Shown: positions 17,106-25,996, counted from the first letter of the stretch. The stretch: 64,000 bases of DNA from CAIYTF01 sp963664845 (GCA_963664845.1 OY761615.1:2852001-2916000); one strand, 5' to 3'. Made by a program: numbers and translations. The notes: generated by a model from the letters alone, not told the origin.

Positions 17106-17256
17106 CAAGCGCTTTTTTATATAAAATAGTGTTAAATAGGGCACAACCGAGACTTTTTTTAATAAAGAAAAAGTTATATATTTAAACACAAGTTATTGTA
17201 TCAGAACTTTTTTTGAAATCCTGTAAATATTCATAAATTTAATCGGAGGAACCGAT

Positions 17257-17526
17257 ATGAAACCTAATGTCCGTCTGATTGCTGGAGTTTGTCTCTTTGC
17301 ATTTGGCACCCTTTTCCTCTCCGCATGTGGTGGTGTAAGTGAAGAACAGCTTGCTGCCCTTGACGCTAAGAAAAAGGAAGTTAAACAACTTGAACTTCAG
17401 GCCAATGGCTTGAAAGATGAACGCGCTCGCCTGGAAAAGGAAATTGCTGACAAAAATAAAAAAGTGGACGATTGCAGCAAGCTGAAACAAGAAGTTAAAG
17501 CTAACTTAGAAAAAATTAAAAAATAA
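17257..17526 (+). CDS. Small coiled-coil lipoprotein
   Basis: The 89-residue product has a lipoprotein signal (LFLSACGG, Cys at about 24) and then an almost pure coiled coil (KKKEVKQLELQANGL to KANLEKIKK) rich in Lys, Glu, Leu and Ala. The architecture is like Lpp-type envelope spacers. A GGAGG site precedes the ATG. The LysM-domain gene starts 18 bases after its stop, so the pair forms an operon, probably linking the outer membrane and peptidoglycan. No specific family is recognised. Confidence 0.75.
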   Translation: MKPNVRLIAGVCLFAFGTLFLSACGGVSEEQLAALDAKKKEVKQLELQANGLKDERARLEKEIADKNKKVDDCSKLKQEVKANLEKIKK

Positions 17527-17544
17527 GCGGAACGGAGGAAAATC

Positions 17545-18237
17545 ATGAAATTAGTGAAAAGTTTATTGGCTCTCGTTCTCTTCTCCGCTTTTATTTCGGT
17601 TTATGCTCAGGAAAAACCGAAAATGACCATTGAAGAGTACAATTCATTATGGCAGAGTGCAGTTGCACGGGATTCAAGCTTGCTTAAGGAAACCGGTGCA
17701 TTGCAATCAGACATTAACAAACTTCGCGAAACATCCGGCAAAATCCTTGTGCCGAATTGCGATGAAGACTTGAACAAATTAGTTGGTGCCACACCTGCTG
17801 ATGTTGATAATTTCCGCAAAGCTGTTAACGAGCTTGAAGGAAAGATCAGAAGAAAAGAAGTTACCAAGGAAGACCGCCAGAAAGATCTCGACGCATTGAA
17901 AGCTAACAAAATTGCTGCATTGCCTGAATTTTTCAACAAGGTTTTCAATCAGCTTCAATCAGCTCTTGACAGCTGGGTTGACGAAGCCGCGGTAGCTAGC
18001 AAAGACATTAACTATACCGTCGTAAAAGGCGATTGCCTCTGGTTCATTGCCAAGAAAAAAGAACATTATGGCAATGGCTTTGCATGGCCAAAGATTTATC
18101 AGGCCAACAAAGATCAGATCAAAAACCCGAATCTTATTTATCCAAAACAGACCTTTAAGATTCCACCTCTGACGGAAGACGAAAAAGCGAAATTCGAAAA
18201 ACTGAAAAAGAATTATAAGCCGGCTCCGGCAAAATAA
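17545..18237 (+). CDS. Exported LysM-domain protein
   Basis: The 230-residue protein has a signal peptide (residues 1-21, ending VYAQ), a helical central region (about 25-145) and a LysM domain at about 152-208 (YTVVKGDCLWFIAKK, then IYQANKDQIKNPNLIYPKQT). LysM binds N-acetylglucosamine in peptidoglycan. The C-terminus is Lys/Pro rich. It is cotranscribed with the coiled-coil lipoprotein gene upstream and closed by a terminator. The likely role is envelope structure or peptidoglycan attachment; no catalytic domain is present. Confidence 0.85.
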   Translation: MKLVKSLLALVLFSAFISVYAQEKPKMTIEEYNSLWQSAVARDSSLLKETGALQSDINKLRETSGKILVPNCDEDLNKLVGATPADVDNFRKAVNELEGKIRRKEVTKEDRQKDLDALKANKIAALPEFFNKVFNQLQSALDSWVDEAAVASKDINYTVVKGDCLWFIAKKKEHYGNGFAWPKIYQANKDQIKNPNLIYPKQTFKIPPLTEDEKAKFEKLKKNYKPAPAK

Positions 18238-18282
18238 GTTCAGTATCCGGTTTTACGATGACCGTTATTCAAACGTAATTTC

Positions 18283-18315
18283 AAGCCCTTATTCTGCTCA
18301 AGAGGATAAGGGCTT
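18283..18315 (+). terminator. Terminator after the LysM gene
   Basis: A 10-bp perfect stem (AAGCCCTTAT, 18283-18292, with ATAAGGGCTT, 18306-18315) is followed by TCTATTTTT. It separates the lipoprotein/LysM operon from phoH. Confidence 0.75.
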
Positions 18316-18345
18316 TCTATTTTTAAATAAGGAGTAACAGTAAAC

Positions 18346-19287
18346 TTGGAAAAAAAGTTATCATTCGATAACGTGGATATGGTTTCATTCCTCGGGGTAA
18401 ACGATGCGAACATAAAACTTCTGGAAAACCGCTTCAGTATTGAATTGCTGTTTCGGGGTGATCAGGCCCTATTGCGCGGCACCGAAGGAGAAGTGACGTT
18501 GGCTGAAAAAATATTGAAGGAAATGGCCTATTCTCTCAACACCAGCGGAAAACTTACCACTAACGATGTGCAGATGATCATGGATTTGACTGTCGAAGGC
18601 CGGGAGATCATAAGCGACAAAGAATATGATTCCGTTGTTCTCTATACAAAGTCTGACGCCATCAAAGCTAAAACTGCCGGACAGCAGCAGTATGTGACCA
18701 TGGCGCAAAAAAATGATATTTGCTTTGCTATTGGCCCGGCTGGTACCGGAAAAACTTATTTGGCGGTCGCCCTTGCAGTTGCCGCTCTAAAAAAAGGAAT
18801 TGTGAAACGGATAGTGCTTGCGCGCCCGGCCGTTGAAGCCGGCGAAAGCCTGGGATTTCTTCCCGGTGACTTCCGCGAGAAAATCGATCCCTATCTGAGA
18901 CCGCTATACGATGCACTTGATGAAATGATCCCGACCGATAAACTTAAGTCTTACCTTGAAAAAGGAATTGTGGAAATTGTGCCCCTTGCTTATATGCGTG
19001 GCCGTACGCTGAACCAGGCATTCGTCATTCTGGACGAAGCACAGAACACAACCGACACACAAATGAAAATGTTTTTAACGCGGTTGGGCGTTAACTCCAG
19101 AGCTCTTATTAATGGCGATATAACCCAGATTGACTTACCTTCAAAAGTGGTGAGCGGTTTGGTGAAGGCACAGGAGATACTTAAAAATGTTGAAGGCGTG
19201 GGCTTTGTTTATTTCGAAAAATCCGACGTGGTACGTCACAAACTGGTGAAGGATATCATTGAGGCATACGAAAAATATTACAGCTAA
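18346..19287 (+). CDS. phoH: PhoH-like ATPase
   Basis: The 313-residue protein uses a TTG start at 18346, preceded by AAGGAGTAACAG. An N-terminal KH-like region (about 1-65) is followed by the PhoH ATPase domain: Walker A GPAGTGKT (about 128-135), a RPAVEAGE-GFLPGD segment, Walker B FVILDEAQNT, and DITQIDLP. PhoH proteins are ATPases tied to RNA metabolism; in many bacteria the gene sits beside ybeY, which is not seen here. The length fits the YbeZ/PhoH group. A 9-bp stem follows the gene. Confidence 0.93.
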   Translation: MEKKLSFDNVDMVSFLGVNDANIKLLENRFSIELLFRGDQALLRGTEGEVTLAEKILKEMAYSLNTSGKLTTNDVQMIMDLTVEGREIISDKEYDSVVLYTKSDAIKAKTAGQQQYVTMAQKNDICFAIGPAGTGKTYLAVALAVAALKKGIVKRIVLARPAVEAGESLGFLPGDFREKIDPYLRPLYDALDEMIPTDKLKSYLEKGIVEIVPLAYMRGRTLNQAFVILDEAQNTTDTQMKMFLTRLGVNSRALINGDITQIDLPSKVVSGLVKAQEILKNVEGVGFVYFEKSDVVRHKLVKDIIEAYEKYYS

Positions 19288-19300
19288 TATTTACACTGAA

Positions 19301-19321
19301 GGCCGGATTGACAATCCGGCC
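19301..19321 (+). terminator. Hairpin after phoH
   Basis: A 9-bp perfect GC-rich stem (GGCCGGATT, 19301-19309, with AATCCGGCC, 19313-19321) has a GAC loop, 13 bases after the stop. Only a weak T-rich tail (GTTATATTT) follows. Confidence 0.6.
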
Positions 19322-19895
19322 GTTATATTTACTTACCTGGTCATGTTACACAAAACCAAAGATTGAATAGCCACGACTTTCATAAGCTGTGTGAAAACTC
19401 AATGTAAATGTAATTTTATGCATTTTGAAATTTGGACTGAAGCCCGATAATTATTCGATTCATATTCTCCGGCATGAAAGCCGGAGTTACAGAAGTTTCA
19501 ATAACCCTGCCCTTTATGTCAGGGAATGAAACAAAAGCAAAACTGGCTTTAGCCACTAATAGAGCTAAGATTTGTAGCTAAAGCCAATTTCAGCGGGAGA
19601 AGAATGAACCATGAACTGAAGCTCATGGCAAGTCAATTGGAATAGCTGCGTAACATGAGTTACCTGTTCTGCCAAAAACGATCTTATCATCCTGATATGA
19701 AATAATTTTACATGGTTCAAGATAACTGGTCCTTTTTTTCAAGAATTTCTGGCTGGCACTCCTTCCGGCGCCGATGCCCCGTGAAATAATCATTAAAAAG
19801 CTTTAATTCGATTTTAAGACAAGGTTAATCCAATATAGATAAGTTGATAGGGTAATTCAAACAGATTAGTACTCATTAATCAATCAGGAGTCATT
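19322..19895. other. Intergenic region holding a palindromic repeat
   Basis: No gene is seen. A 10-bp perfect inverted repeat, TGGCTTTAGC (19544-19553) with GCTAAAGCCA (19577-19586), is followed by a shorter CCATGA...TCATGG palindrome at about 19608-19627. This composition resembles small dispersed palindromic elements common in intergenic DNA of the Bacteroidota group. Confidence 0.45.
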
Positions 19896-20408
19896 ATGTC
19901 ACGTTTATTAGTCGCATTGTTCGTCGTTTTTAGTCTTGTTTTAGGTTCTTCATCATTTGCTCAGGAATCAGTAAAGGCATTGAAAGAAACTGCCAAAGAT
20001 GCAAAAACTGCAGTTAAAAAAACTGATGCCGCAGTTAAAACAGACGCAAAGCAGGCAGACGCAAAAGTTAAAGCAGAAGCCAAGACAGCAGTTAAGAAGG
20101 CAGACGCAAAAGCTAAAAAAGAAGTAAAAGCCGCAGATGCAAAAGCAACTACCGAAGTTAAATCAGCTAAAGCCAAAGCAACCAAAGAAGTTAAAAAAGC
20201 TGACGCAAAAGCCGCAAAGGAAGTAAAAGCCGCAAAGGAAGTTAAAGCAACAAAAGAAGTAAAAGCAGCTGACACCAAAGCAGCTAAAGAAATTAAAAAA
20301 GCTGAAGCTAAAGCAACCAAAGAAGCAAAAAAAGTTGAAGCTAAAGCAAAGAAAGCAGAGAAAAAAGCTAAGAAAGCTGAACCGAAACCATACGACGAAG
20401 TTAATTAA
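19896..20408 (+). CDS. Exported Lys/Ala-rich low-complexity protein
   Basis: The 170-residue product has a clear signal peptide (MSRLLVALFVVFSLVLGSSS, cleaved after FAQ). About 140 residues then consist almost only of Ala, Lys, Glu, Asp, Val and Thr in repeating KKADAKA / KEVKAA units. This resembles histone-H1-like tails or TolA-type helices and predicts a very basic single helix outside the cytoplasm. AGGAG precedes the ATG and a good terminator follows. Function is unknown; binding to acidic envelope polymers or extracellular DNA is conceivable. Internal repetition makes it prone to length change. Confidence 0.7.
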   Translation: MSRLLVALFVVFSLVLGSSSFAQESVKALKETAKDAKTAVKKTDAAVKTDAKQADAKVKAEAKTAVKKADAKAKKEVKAADAKATTEVKSAKAKATKEVKKADAKAAKEVKAAKEVKATKEVKAADTKAAKEIKKAEAKATKEAKKVEAKAKKAEKKAKKAEPKPYDEVN

Positions 20409-20448
20409 TCTGCCATCGAATAATATTGAATTCCATTACGGAACAGAG

Positions 20449-20477
20449 AAGGCTGTCTGAATAAGATGGCCTTTTTT
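20449..20477 (+). terminator. Terminator after the Lys/Ala-rich gene
   Basis: A 10-bp stem with two G-U pairs (20449-20458 with 20464-20473) has a GAATA loop and runs into six T. Confidence 0.8.
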
Positions 20478-20575
20478 AATTTTCACGATGTAGGAACCGT
20501 TAGTGAGGTTAATTGCGAGCATAGCATAAAGATACAAGCAGGATTCCGCGGTTATAGAGGAATCCTGTCAATCCA

Positions 20576-20849
20576 TTATTCGGGCATTCTGTTATGGTGA
20601 GCAACGGCAAGGATGTGAATTCTATCTGACACTTGGCAGTATATCAGGTTAAAGGGGTATTTTCCTGGAAATTGCTCTCCTTGTGTTCTTTGATTTCGGT
20701 GTCCATAATTGCGGATATAAGGAAATTAACTCAATCGTTTCCAATACTTCGTCAAAAAACCGTTGCCCTAAGCCGGGGGACTGCAAGTTGTAATATTCGA
20801 TAGCATCCTCCAGCTCAATCAACGCTGGTTCAATAAATTCAACAATCAT
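20576..20849 (-). pseudogene. ParE/RelE-family toxin gene, frameshifted
   Basis: The leftward frame from ATG 20849 encodes a typical ParE/RelE N-terminus (EFIEPALIELEDAIEYY, then GQRFFDEVLETIELI) but stops at 20649 after 66 residues. Skipping one base in the run of four C (G at 20654-20657 on the plus strand) restores the missing C-terminus: PFNLIYCQVSDRIHILAVAH followed by HNRMPE, and then a TAA where the family usually continues Tyr-Trp. The toxin is a ribosome- or gyrase-directed inhibitor in intact members; here it is probably inactive unless the frameshift is an assembly error. It is directly abutted by its antitoxin gene. Confidence 0.8.
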
Positions 20850-21059
20850 CTATTTATATCGTTGAATGATCTCGCTCAATGGGATTGTATTAACTTTCCC
20901 GGACTTCAAAGCATCAAATCTTTTTTCAGCTTCTTCGGACCAGATTTGATTAATTTTTTCATCCGGTTTGCTTAGGCTCTGCGTAAGCCATTCTATTAAT
21001 TGAAGTCTCTCTGCAGGCCGCAGGCTTAAGGCTTCCGTTAAAATTGATTTGGTATCCAT
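20850..21059 (-). CDS. Addiction-module antitoxin (TIGR02574-type)
   Basis: The 69-residue protein shows the pattern of the short addiction-module component family: LSLRPAERLQLIEWL, a central WSEEAEKRFDALKSGK and the end VNTIPLSEIIQRY. Such proteins neutralise the neighbouring ParE/RelE toxin by binding it and usually repress their own operon. The stop codon is immediately followed by the toxin ATG (20849), the usual coupled order. With the toxin frame broken, the antitoxin may be an orphan. Confidence 0.8.
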   Translation of the reverse strand: MDTKSILTEALSLRPAERLQLIEWLTQSLSKPDEKINQIWSEEAEKRFDALKSGKVNTIPLSEIIQRYK

Positions 21060-21182
21060 TTGTCTATGCTATTTTATTGGTCCGTAATTTCACAAGATAC
21101 ATGCTAACTAAAAATAATATAAAAGCTATTCCCGCTTCTCGGAACTTCTGTAAAAACTTTTTAATGGACGACGTAAAAGAAC

Positions 21183-21235
21183 GTGCCTCTCTGCACAGCT
21201 TCTTCTGTTCGAAGAAGGATAACACAAAGAGGCAC
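21183..21235. terminator. Nested hairpin downstream of pgk
   Basis: An outer 8-bp stem (GTGCCTCT, 21183-21190, with AGAGGCAC, 21228-21235) encloses an inner CTTCTT...AAGAAG hairpin. It lies between the antitoxin gene and the 3' end of pgk. It may end pgk transcription on the minus strand, although no long T tract follows. Confidence 0.45.
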
Positions 21236-21270
21236 TGAAATAGAATTGTAAACTATGCGCTGAAGAACGT

Positions 21271-22467
21271 CTATAAATTGTTAAGCGCTTCAACGCCTGG
21301 GAGCACTTTCCCTTCAAGGAATTCCAGTGAAGCTCCACCGCCTGTAGAAACATGAGAGACTTTTTTCTCTAATCCTGCCTTGGCAATTGCTGCAGCAGAG
21401 TCACCGCCGCCAATTATGGTGATGGCACCGGCTTCTGTGGCATCCACAAGCGCCTGTGCAATTGCGTTGGTCCCGGCTGCATAGTTATCAAACTCAAACA
21501 CGCCCATGGGGCCATTCCATACAATTGTCTTCGAAGCTTTGATAGCCCCGGAAAACAGCTTAATGGTTTCCGGTCCGATGTCGAGTCCCATTTTATCAGC
21601 CGGCATTGCGGTTACGGGAACCACTGTTGATGGGGAATCGTTGTTGAATTCGCTTGCCACGCAGACATCAACAGGAAGAAGCACTTTCACCTTTGATTTG
21701 CTAAAGGTATCCAGCAGCTCTTTGGCGAGGTCAACTTTTTCGGCTTCAAGCAATGATGTTCCGATCTCGAGACCCTGTGCCTTATAAAAAGTATAAGCCA
21801 TTCCACCGCCAATTATCATGGTGTCAACGCTGTCCATCAGGCGTTTGATAACATCGATTTTGCCTGATATTTTAGCGCCTCCAAGGATGGCGCAATAAGG
21901 CCGTTTTGGGTTGGCGATTGCATTACCAAGATAATCCAGTTCTTTTTTCATCAGGTAGCCGGCTACGGCAACTGACAAATATTTGGTGACTCCTTCAGTG
22001 GATGCGTGCGCGCGGTGTGCGCTGCCAAAGGCATCGTTCACATACACGTCACCCAGTAAGGATAATTGCTGGGCAAATTCAGGGTTGTTCTTCTCTTCTT
22101 CCGCGTGGAACCGGAGATTTTCAAGCAGCACAACATCACCCGGCTGCATTGCGGCAACCATTGCCTGGGTCTCAGCGCCGATGCAATCGGGAGCCATTTT
22201 CACTTCCTTACCCAGCAGCTCGCTTAAACACTTTGCAACGGGTTTAAGGGTGTATTTGGGATTCGGTGCTCCCTTGGGGCGTCCCAGGTGACTCATTAAT
22301 ATGGCTTTTCCGCCATCTGCAATTATCTTTTTAATGGTCGGCAGTGATTCGACAATTCTCTTGTTATCGCTGACGTTCATATTTTCATCAAAGGGGACGT
22401 TAAAATCTACGCGGACAAGCACTCGCTTGCCGGCCAGGGAAATTTGATCAATAGTCTTTTTATTCAT
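21271..22467 (-). CDS. pgk: Phosphoglycerate kinase
   Basis: The 398-residue protein is the normal bacterial length. Family marks include the RVDFNVP signature near the N-terminus, SHLGRPKG, LENLRFHAEEEKN, NDAFGSAHRAHAS, ILGGAKISGKI and the C-terminal nucleotide-binding GGGDSAAA and VSTGGGASLEF. It transfers phosphate from 1,3-bisphosphoglycerate to ADP in glycolysis. It lies 190 bases downstream of gap on the same strand, with a terminator between, so the two glycolytic genes are probably separately terminated but neighbours. Confidence 0.97.
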   Translation of the reverse strand: MNKKTIDQISLAGKRVLVRVDFNVPFDENMNVSDNKRIVESLPTIKKIIADGGKAILMSHLGRPKGAPNPKYTLKPVAKCLSELLGKEVKMAPDCIGAETQAMVAAMQPGDVVLLENLRFHAEEEKNNPEFAQQLSLLGDVYVNDAFGSAHRAHASTEGVTKYLSVAVAGYLMKKELDYLGNAIANPKRPYCAILGGAKISGKIDVIKRLMDSVDTMIIGGGMAYTFYKAQGLEIGTSLLEAEKVDLAKELLDTFSKSKVKVLLPVDVCVASEFNNDSPSTVVPVTAMPADKMGLDIGPETIKLFSGAIKASKTIVWNGPMGVFEFDNYAAGTNAIAQALVDATEAGAITIIGGGDSAAAIAKAGLEKKVSHVSTGGGASLEFLEGKVLPGVEALNNL

Positions 22468-22618
22468 AAAAACCTTTCTGCTTTATAGCTGATGCGATTT
22501 GTGCTGTGGTAAAGTGAAATTATGTTTATGGGCAGAATTATTTCGATTCACACACTGCACCGTATTATGTCGGTAGCCCGGTCTGGTTGGGCACATTGCT
22601 TACTGTGAAGAAGAAAAA

Positions 22619-22647
22619 AAAGACGCAGCCTGATTGACTGCGTCTTT
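22619..22647 (-). terminator. Rho-independent terminator of gap
   Basis: A 10-bp perfect stem (AAAGACGCAG, 22619-22628, with CTGCGTCTTT, 22638-22647) lies 10 bases beyond the gap stop. On the minus strand it is followed by a run of eight or more T. Confidence 0.88.
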
Positions 22648-22657
22648 ATAAAGTTAA

Positions 22658-23719
22658 TTACGCTTTTACGATCTTGCTAAGCAAGTCGACAACACGCATT
22701 GAATAACCCCATTCATTGTCATACCAGGAAACGATTTTAAAGAAGCGTTTTTCGTCTTTAAAATTGTTCTGCAGGGTTGCCAGCGAATCATAAATTGAGG
22801 AACGTTCGTCATGGATGAAATCAGTTGAAACAACTTCTTCATCGCAATAGCCGAGAATACCTTTTAAATAGGTCTCCGATGCTTTTTTCAACAGATCGTT
22901 GATCTCAACAATAGAAGTATCTCTGGTTGCGCGGAAGGTTAAATCGACAACGGAAACATCCGCTGTAGGTATTCTGAAAGACATACCGGTCAATTTGCCT
23001 TTAACTGAAGGAAGAACTTCTCCAACAGCTTTGGCAGCGCCTGTGGTTGATGGGATAATATTGATAGCTGCAGCTCTGCCGCCTCTCCAATCCTTCTTTG
23101 AAGGACCGTCGACGGTTTTCTGTGTTGCTGTATAGGAGTGAATGGTGGTCATGATACCAACTTCCACGCCAATTCCTTCTTTCAGCAGAACATGGACAAC
23201 GGGAGCCAGGCAGTTTGTGGTGCAGGATGCATTTGAAATAATGTCGTGTTTTGCGGCATCATATTCGTTGTCGTTAACGCCCATAACGATGGTTTTAACG
23301 TCGCCTTTGCCAGGGGCAGAAATGAGGACTTTCTTTGCACCGGCTGCAAGGTGGCCTTTTGCTTTTTCTGAATCGGTGAATAATCCGGTTGATTCGATAA
23401 CATAATCAACGCCGAAAGCTTTCCAGGGAAGCTGGCTTGGTTCTTTTGTGGCTGCAACGCAGCGAACTTTATGACCATTGACTACAAGAACATCATCTTC
23501 CTGAACGTCTGGGCTGCTTTTCTCGGTTGCAAGTGTTCCGGCAAAGCGGCCGTGAACAGAATCATATTTTAATTGATATGCAAAGTATTTTGCTGAAGTG
23601 GTCACGTCTACCACAGCAACAACATCTATCTCGGTACCCAGTAACCCTCTTTCGACCAAGGCGTTGAAAACTAATCTTCCGATTCTTCCGAATCCATTTA
23701 TTCCGACTTTTACGGCCAT
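22658..23719 (-). CDS. gap: Glyceraldehyde-3-phosphate dehydrogenase, type I
   Basis: The 353-residue enzyme has the NAD-binding start VGINGFGRIGRLVF and the catalytic SNASCTTNC with Cys166. The tail WYDNEWGYSMRVVDLL is the family's usual end. It oxidises glyceraldehyde-3-phosphate to 1,3-bisphosphoglycerate, the substrate of the neighbouring pgk. It is slightly longer than average because of an insertion around residues 62-80. A GAAAGGAGAT ribosome site precedes the start. Confidence 0.97.
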   Translation of the reverse strand: MAVKVGINGFGRIGRLVFNALVERGLLGTEIDVVAVVDVTTSAKYFAYQLKYDSVHGRFAGTLATEKSSPDVQEDDVLVVNGHKVRCVAATKEPSQLPWKAFGVDYVIESTGLFTDSEKAKGHLAAGAKKVLISAPGKGDVKTIVMGVNDNEYDAAKHDIISNASCTTNCLAPVVHVLLKEGIGVEVGIMTTIHSYTATQKTVDGPSKKDWRGGRAAAINIIPSTTGAAKAVGEVLPSVKGKLTGMSFRIPTADVSVVDLTFRATRDTSIVEINDLLKKASETYLKGILGYCDEEVVSTDFIHDERSSIYDSLATLQNNFKDEKRFFKIVSWYDNEWGYSMRVVDLLSKIVKA

Positions 23720-23811
23720 TTTGATATCTCCTTTCGTGAGAAATTAATTGTAACCTACAAAATTATTAAACGTTTAGTTGATTATCAATTTAATATAATA
23801 GTATTTTTCAC

Positions 23812-23841
23812 TTTACTATTTCTTATTTTATGAAGTATAAT
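23812..23841 (+). promoter_or_regulatory. Possible promoter of the histidine kinase operon
   Basis: TTTACT (23812-23817) and TATAAT (23836-23841) are separated by 18 bases and lie about 35 bases before the GTG start. The TATAAT box is exact, but the region is very AT-rich and Bacteroidota promoters often differ, so this is tentative. Confidence 0.3.
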
Positions 23842-23877
23842 ATAGTGATTTTGGAGAAGAAGTAAGGATTTGCGCTA

Positions 23878-24600
23878 GTGCATAACGAAATTCAGAACAA
23901 TAAACTTCAGATTCTGGGAAAACTGGCAGCCAGCCTGGTACACGAAATCCGGAATCCGCTCTCTGCTGTCCGCTTGAATATCGAGTATCTGGACATGGAG
24001 AAAGATAAATTAACCGATGATATGCTGGAATCTGTGCAATCTTGCAAAGAGGCTATCGAGCGCATAAACTATCTGATCGACAACGTTTTGGAGTTCTCCA
24101 GACGGGGTTTTACTGATCACGACCGGCATTCGCTCAATGATGTTATTGCGAACGGGCTGGGTATTATGCATCCGTTTGCCGATACCAAAGCGGTTGAGTT
24201 GAAAACCGAGCTTTTCGAAGATATCCCCCATTTTGAGTTTAATAAAAACAAGGTTTTACAGGTGGTTATTAACCTTATAACCAATGCAATTGAAGCATCC
24301 CAAAAGGGCGGACACGTATGTGTAAGGACTAAATTTGTTGATGATGGCAATGGGACACCCTTTGTTTTGCTGGAAGTGAACGATCAGGGACATGGCATTG
24401 AAAAGGCAAGTCAGGACAAAATTTTCCACGATTTTTTTACCAGTAAGCACAAAGGCACCGGTCTGGGGCTAAGTGTTTGTAAATCCATAGTTGAAGAGCA
24501 CGAGGGCGAAATATACTTTATCAGTAAACCGGGCGAAGGATCCACTTTTTTTGTTAAATTCCCCTTTCATTCACTAAGCAAGGGAGATGCGGCACAATGA
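23878..24600 (+). CDS. Soluble sensor histidine kinase
   Basis: The 240-residue kinase starts at GTG 23878, with TAAGGA upstream. It has no membrane segment or sensor domain, only a dimerisation/phosphoacceptor region with His22 (SLVHEIRNPLSAV) and an HATPase domain: N box VVINLITNAIEAS, G1 NDQGHGIE, F box FHDFFTSK and G2 GTGLGLSVCK. It overlaps the downstream NtrC-type regulator gene by four bases (ATGA), so the two are cognate partners. The lack of an input domain suggests control by a partner protein. It is divergent from gap. Confidence 0.92.
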   Translation: MHNEIQNNKLQILGKLAASLVHEIRNPLSAVRLNIEYLDMEKDKLTDDMLESVQSCKEAIERINYLIDNVLEFSRRGFTDHDRHSLNDVIANGLGIMHPFADTKAVELKTELFEDIPHFEFNKNKVLQVVINLITNAIEASQKGGHVCVRTKFVDDGNGTPFVLLEVNDQGHGIEKASQDKIFHDFFTSKHKGTGLGLSVCKSIVEEHEGEIYFISKPGEGSTFFVKFPFHSLSKGDAAQ

Positions 24601-25988
24601 CCTTACGTGTATTAATTATTGACGACGATAATCTGGTATGCCTTTCCCTCAAGAAAATCCTCATTAAATACGGTTATGATGCTGAAATCTGCATGGAAGC
24701 AGGTAAGGCGATTGATGTAATAGAACGGTTTGAGCCGGATGCCATTCTGTTGGATATTTACCTTACCACCCACGATGGGCTTGAATTGCTTAAAGTAATT
24801 CAAAAAGATCATCCCCATATCCCCGTGATCATGATCACGGGGTATTCAGACGTGCAAATAGCCGTTAAAGCCATGAAATTTGGCGCATATGACTTTTTAT
24901 TGAAGCCCCTCGATATCGAACAGCTCCGGATGGTTCTGCAAAAGTGTGCAACACAACTCCAGTCGTTGAATGAAGTGAAGGCTCTCCGGTCACTGCTCCA
25001 GGAAAATGAATTAACTCGCGAACATTTTGGCAAAAGCCGGACCATTCAACGCGTCATCGCAACCATTGAGAAACTGGCTGTTAGTGGAGATACGACCATT
25101 CTCCTCGAAGGGGAAAGCGGCTCCGGAAAAGAAGTTGTCGCCAGATATATTCACCAGAAAAGCCCCAGGAATGGCAAAGTGTTCATTCCCATAAATTGCG
25201 CTGCTATCCCCCGTGAATTGGCAGAGAGCGAGCTCTTTGGGCACGAACGTGGCGCATTTACCGGTGCTTCACAAAAAACCAAAGCCGGGAAATTTGAACT
25301 TGCCGACAAGGGCACCATTCTATTGGATGAAATTGGCGAACTAAGCCTGGACCTGCAGGTTAAACTGCTTCGTGTTCTGCAGGAAAAACGATTCTACCGT
25401 CTGGGTGGCGAAAAGGAAATTAATGTTGATGTGCGCGTTCTGGCTGCCACAAACAGAAACCTGGAAGAAGAAGTCAAAAAAGGCAACTTCAGGGAAGACC
25501 TGTATTACCGGCTCAACGTTGCCAAGGTGATTATTCCACCGCTGCGCGAACGGGCCGAAGACATTGAGATTTTTGCCTATACGTTCATGAACGAATTTGC
25601 ACAGAAATTCAATAAGCAGGTAAAAGGAATTGATGAAGCCGCCATGCATTTGCTGACCACCCAAACCTGGAAAGGAAATGTGCGTGAACTGCGCAATGCC
25701 ATGGAACGCGCAATGCTTTTGCTTGAAGGCGATCAGATCAAAGAACATCATTTTCATTTTCTGCATAACAATCAGCCAAAGGCTGAGTTGAGTTCTGATG
25801 AATTCGTTATGAAGATTCCCAAAAAAGGAATTGCCATAGAAGTTGTGCTGAAAGAACTGATACTGAAAACACTTGATATTACCGGCGGCAATCAGGTGCG
25901 GGCAGCAAAAGTGCTTGGACTTTCCCGCTCAAAACTCCGCTATCGAATGGAACAACTGGGCATTGAAGTAACCAGGAAATTCGGCTGA
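24597..25988 (+). CDS. Sigma-54-dependent NtrC-family response regulator
   Basis: The 463-residue protein has a receiver domain (phospho-acceptor Asp53 in LLDIYLTTHDGL, with Lys103 in LLKPLD) and an AAA+ domain. The latter has Walker A GESGSGKE (172-179), the sigma-54 contact loop GAFTGA (219-224), and Walker B ILLDEIGEL. A Fis-type helix-turn-helix closes it (NQVRAAKVLGLSRSKLRYRM). It opens promoters held by sigma-54 RNA polymerase when phosphorylated by the kinase upstream. The target genes are not shown; sigma-54 systems often control flagella or envelope functions. Confidence 0.94.
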   Translation: MTLRVLIIDDDNLVCLSLKKILIKYGYDAEICMEAGKAIDVIERFEPDAILLDIYLTTHDGLELLKVIQKDHPHIPVIMITGYSDVQIAVKAMKFGAYDFLLKPLDIEQLRMVLQKCATQLQSLNEVKALRSLLQENELTREHFGKSRTIQRVIATIEKLAVSGDTTILLEGESGSGKEVVARYIHQKSPRNGKVFIPINCAAIPRELAESELFGHERGAFTGASQKTKAGKFELADKGTILLDEIGELSLDLQVKLLRVLQEKRFYRLGGEKEINVDVRVLAATNRNLEEEVKKGNFREDLYYRLNVAKVIIPPLRERAEDIEIFAYTFMNEFAQKFNKQVKGIDEAAMHLLTTQTWKGNVRELRNAMERAMLLLEGDQIKEHHFHFLHNNQPKAELSSDEFVMKIPKKGIAIEVVLKELILKTLDITGGNQVRAAKVLGLSRSKLRYRMEQLGIEVTRKFG

Positions 25989-25996
25989 TTTGGCGG

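Noticed and set aside
19961..20320. Leftward Ala/Ser/Phe-rich frame opposite the Lys/Ala-rich gene
   Set aside because: It is a mirror of the repeat region; the rightward frame has a signal peptide, ribosome site and terminator.
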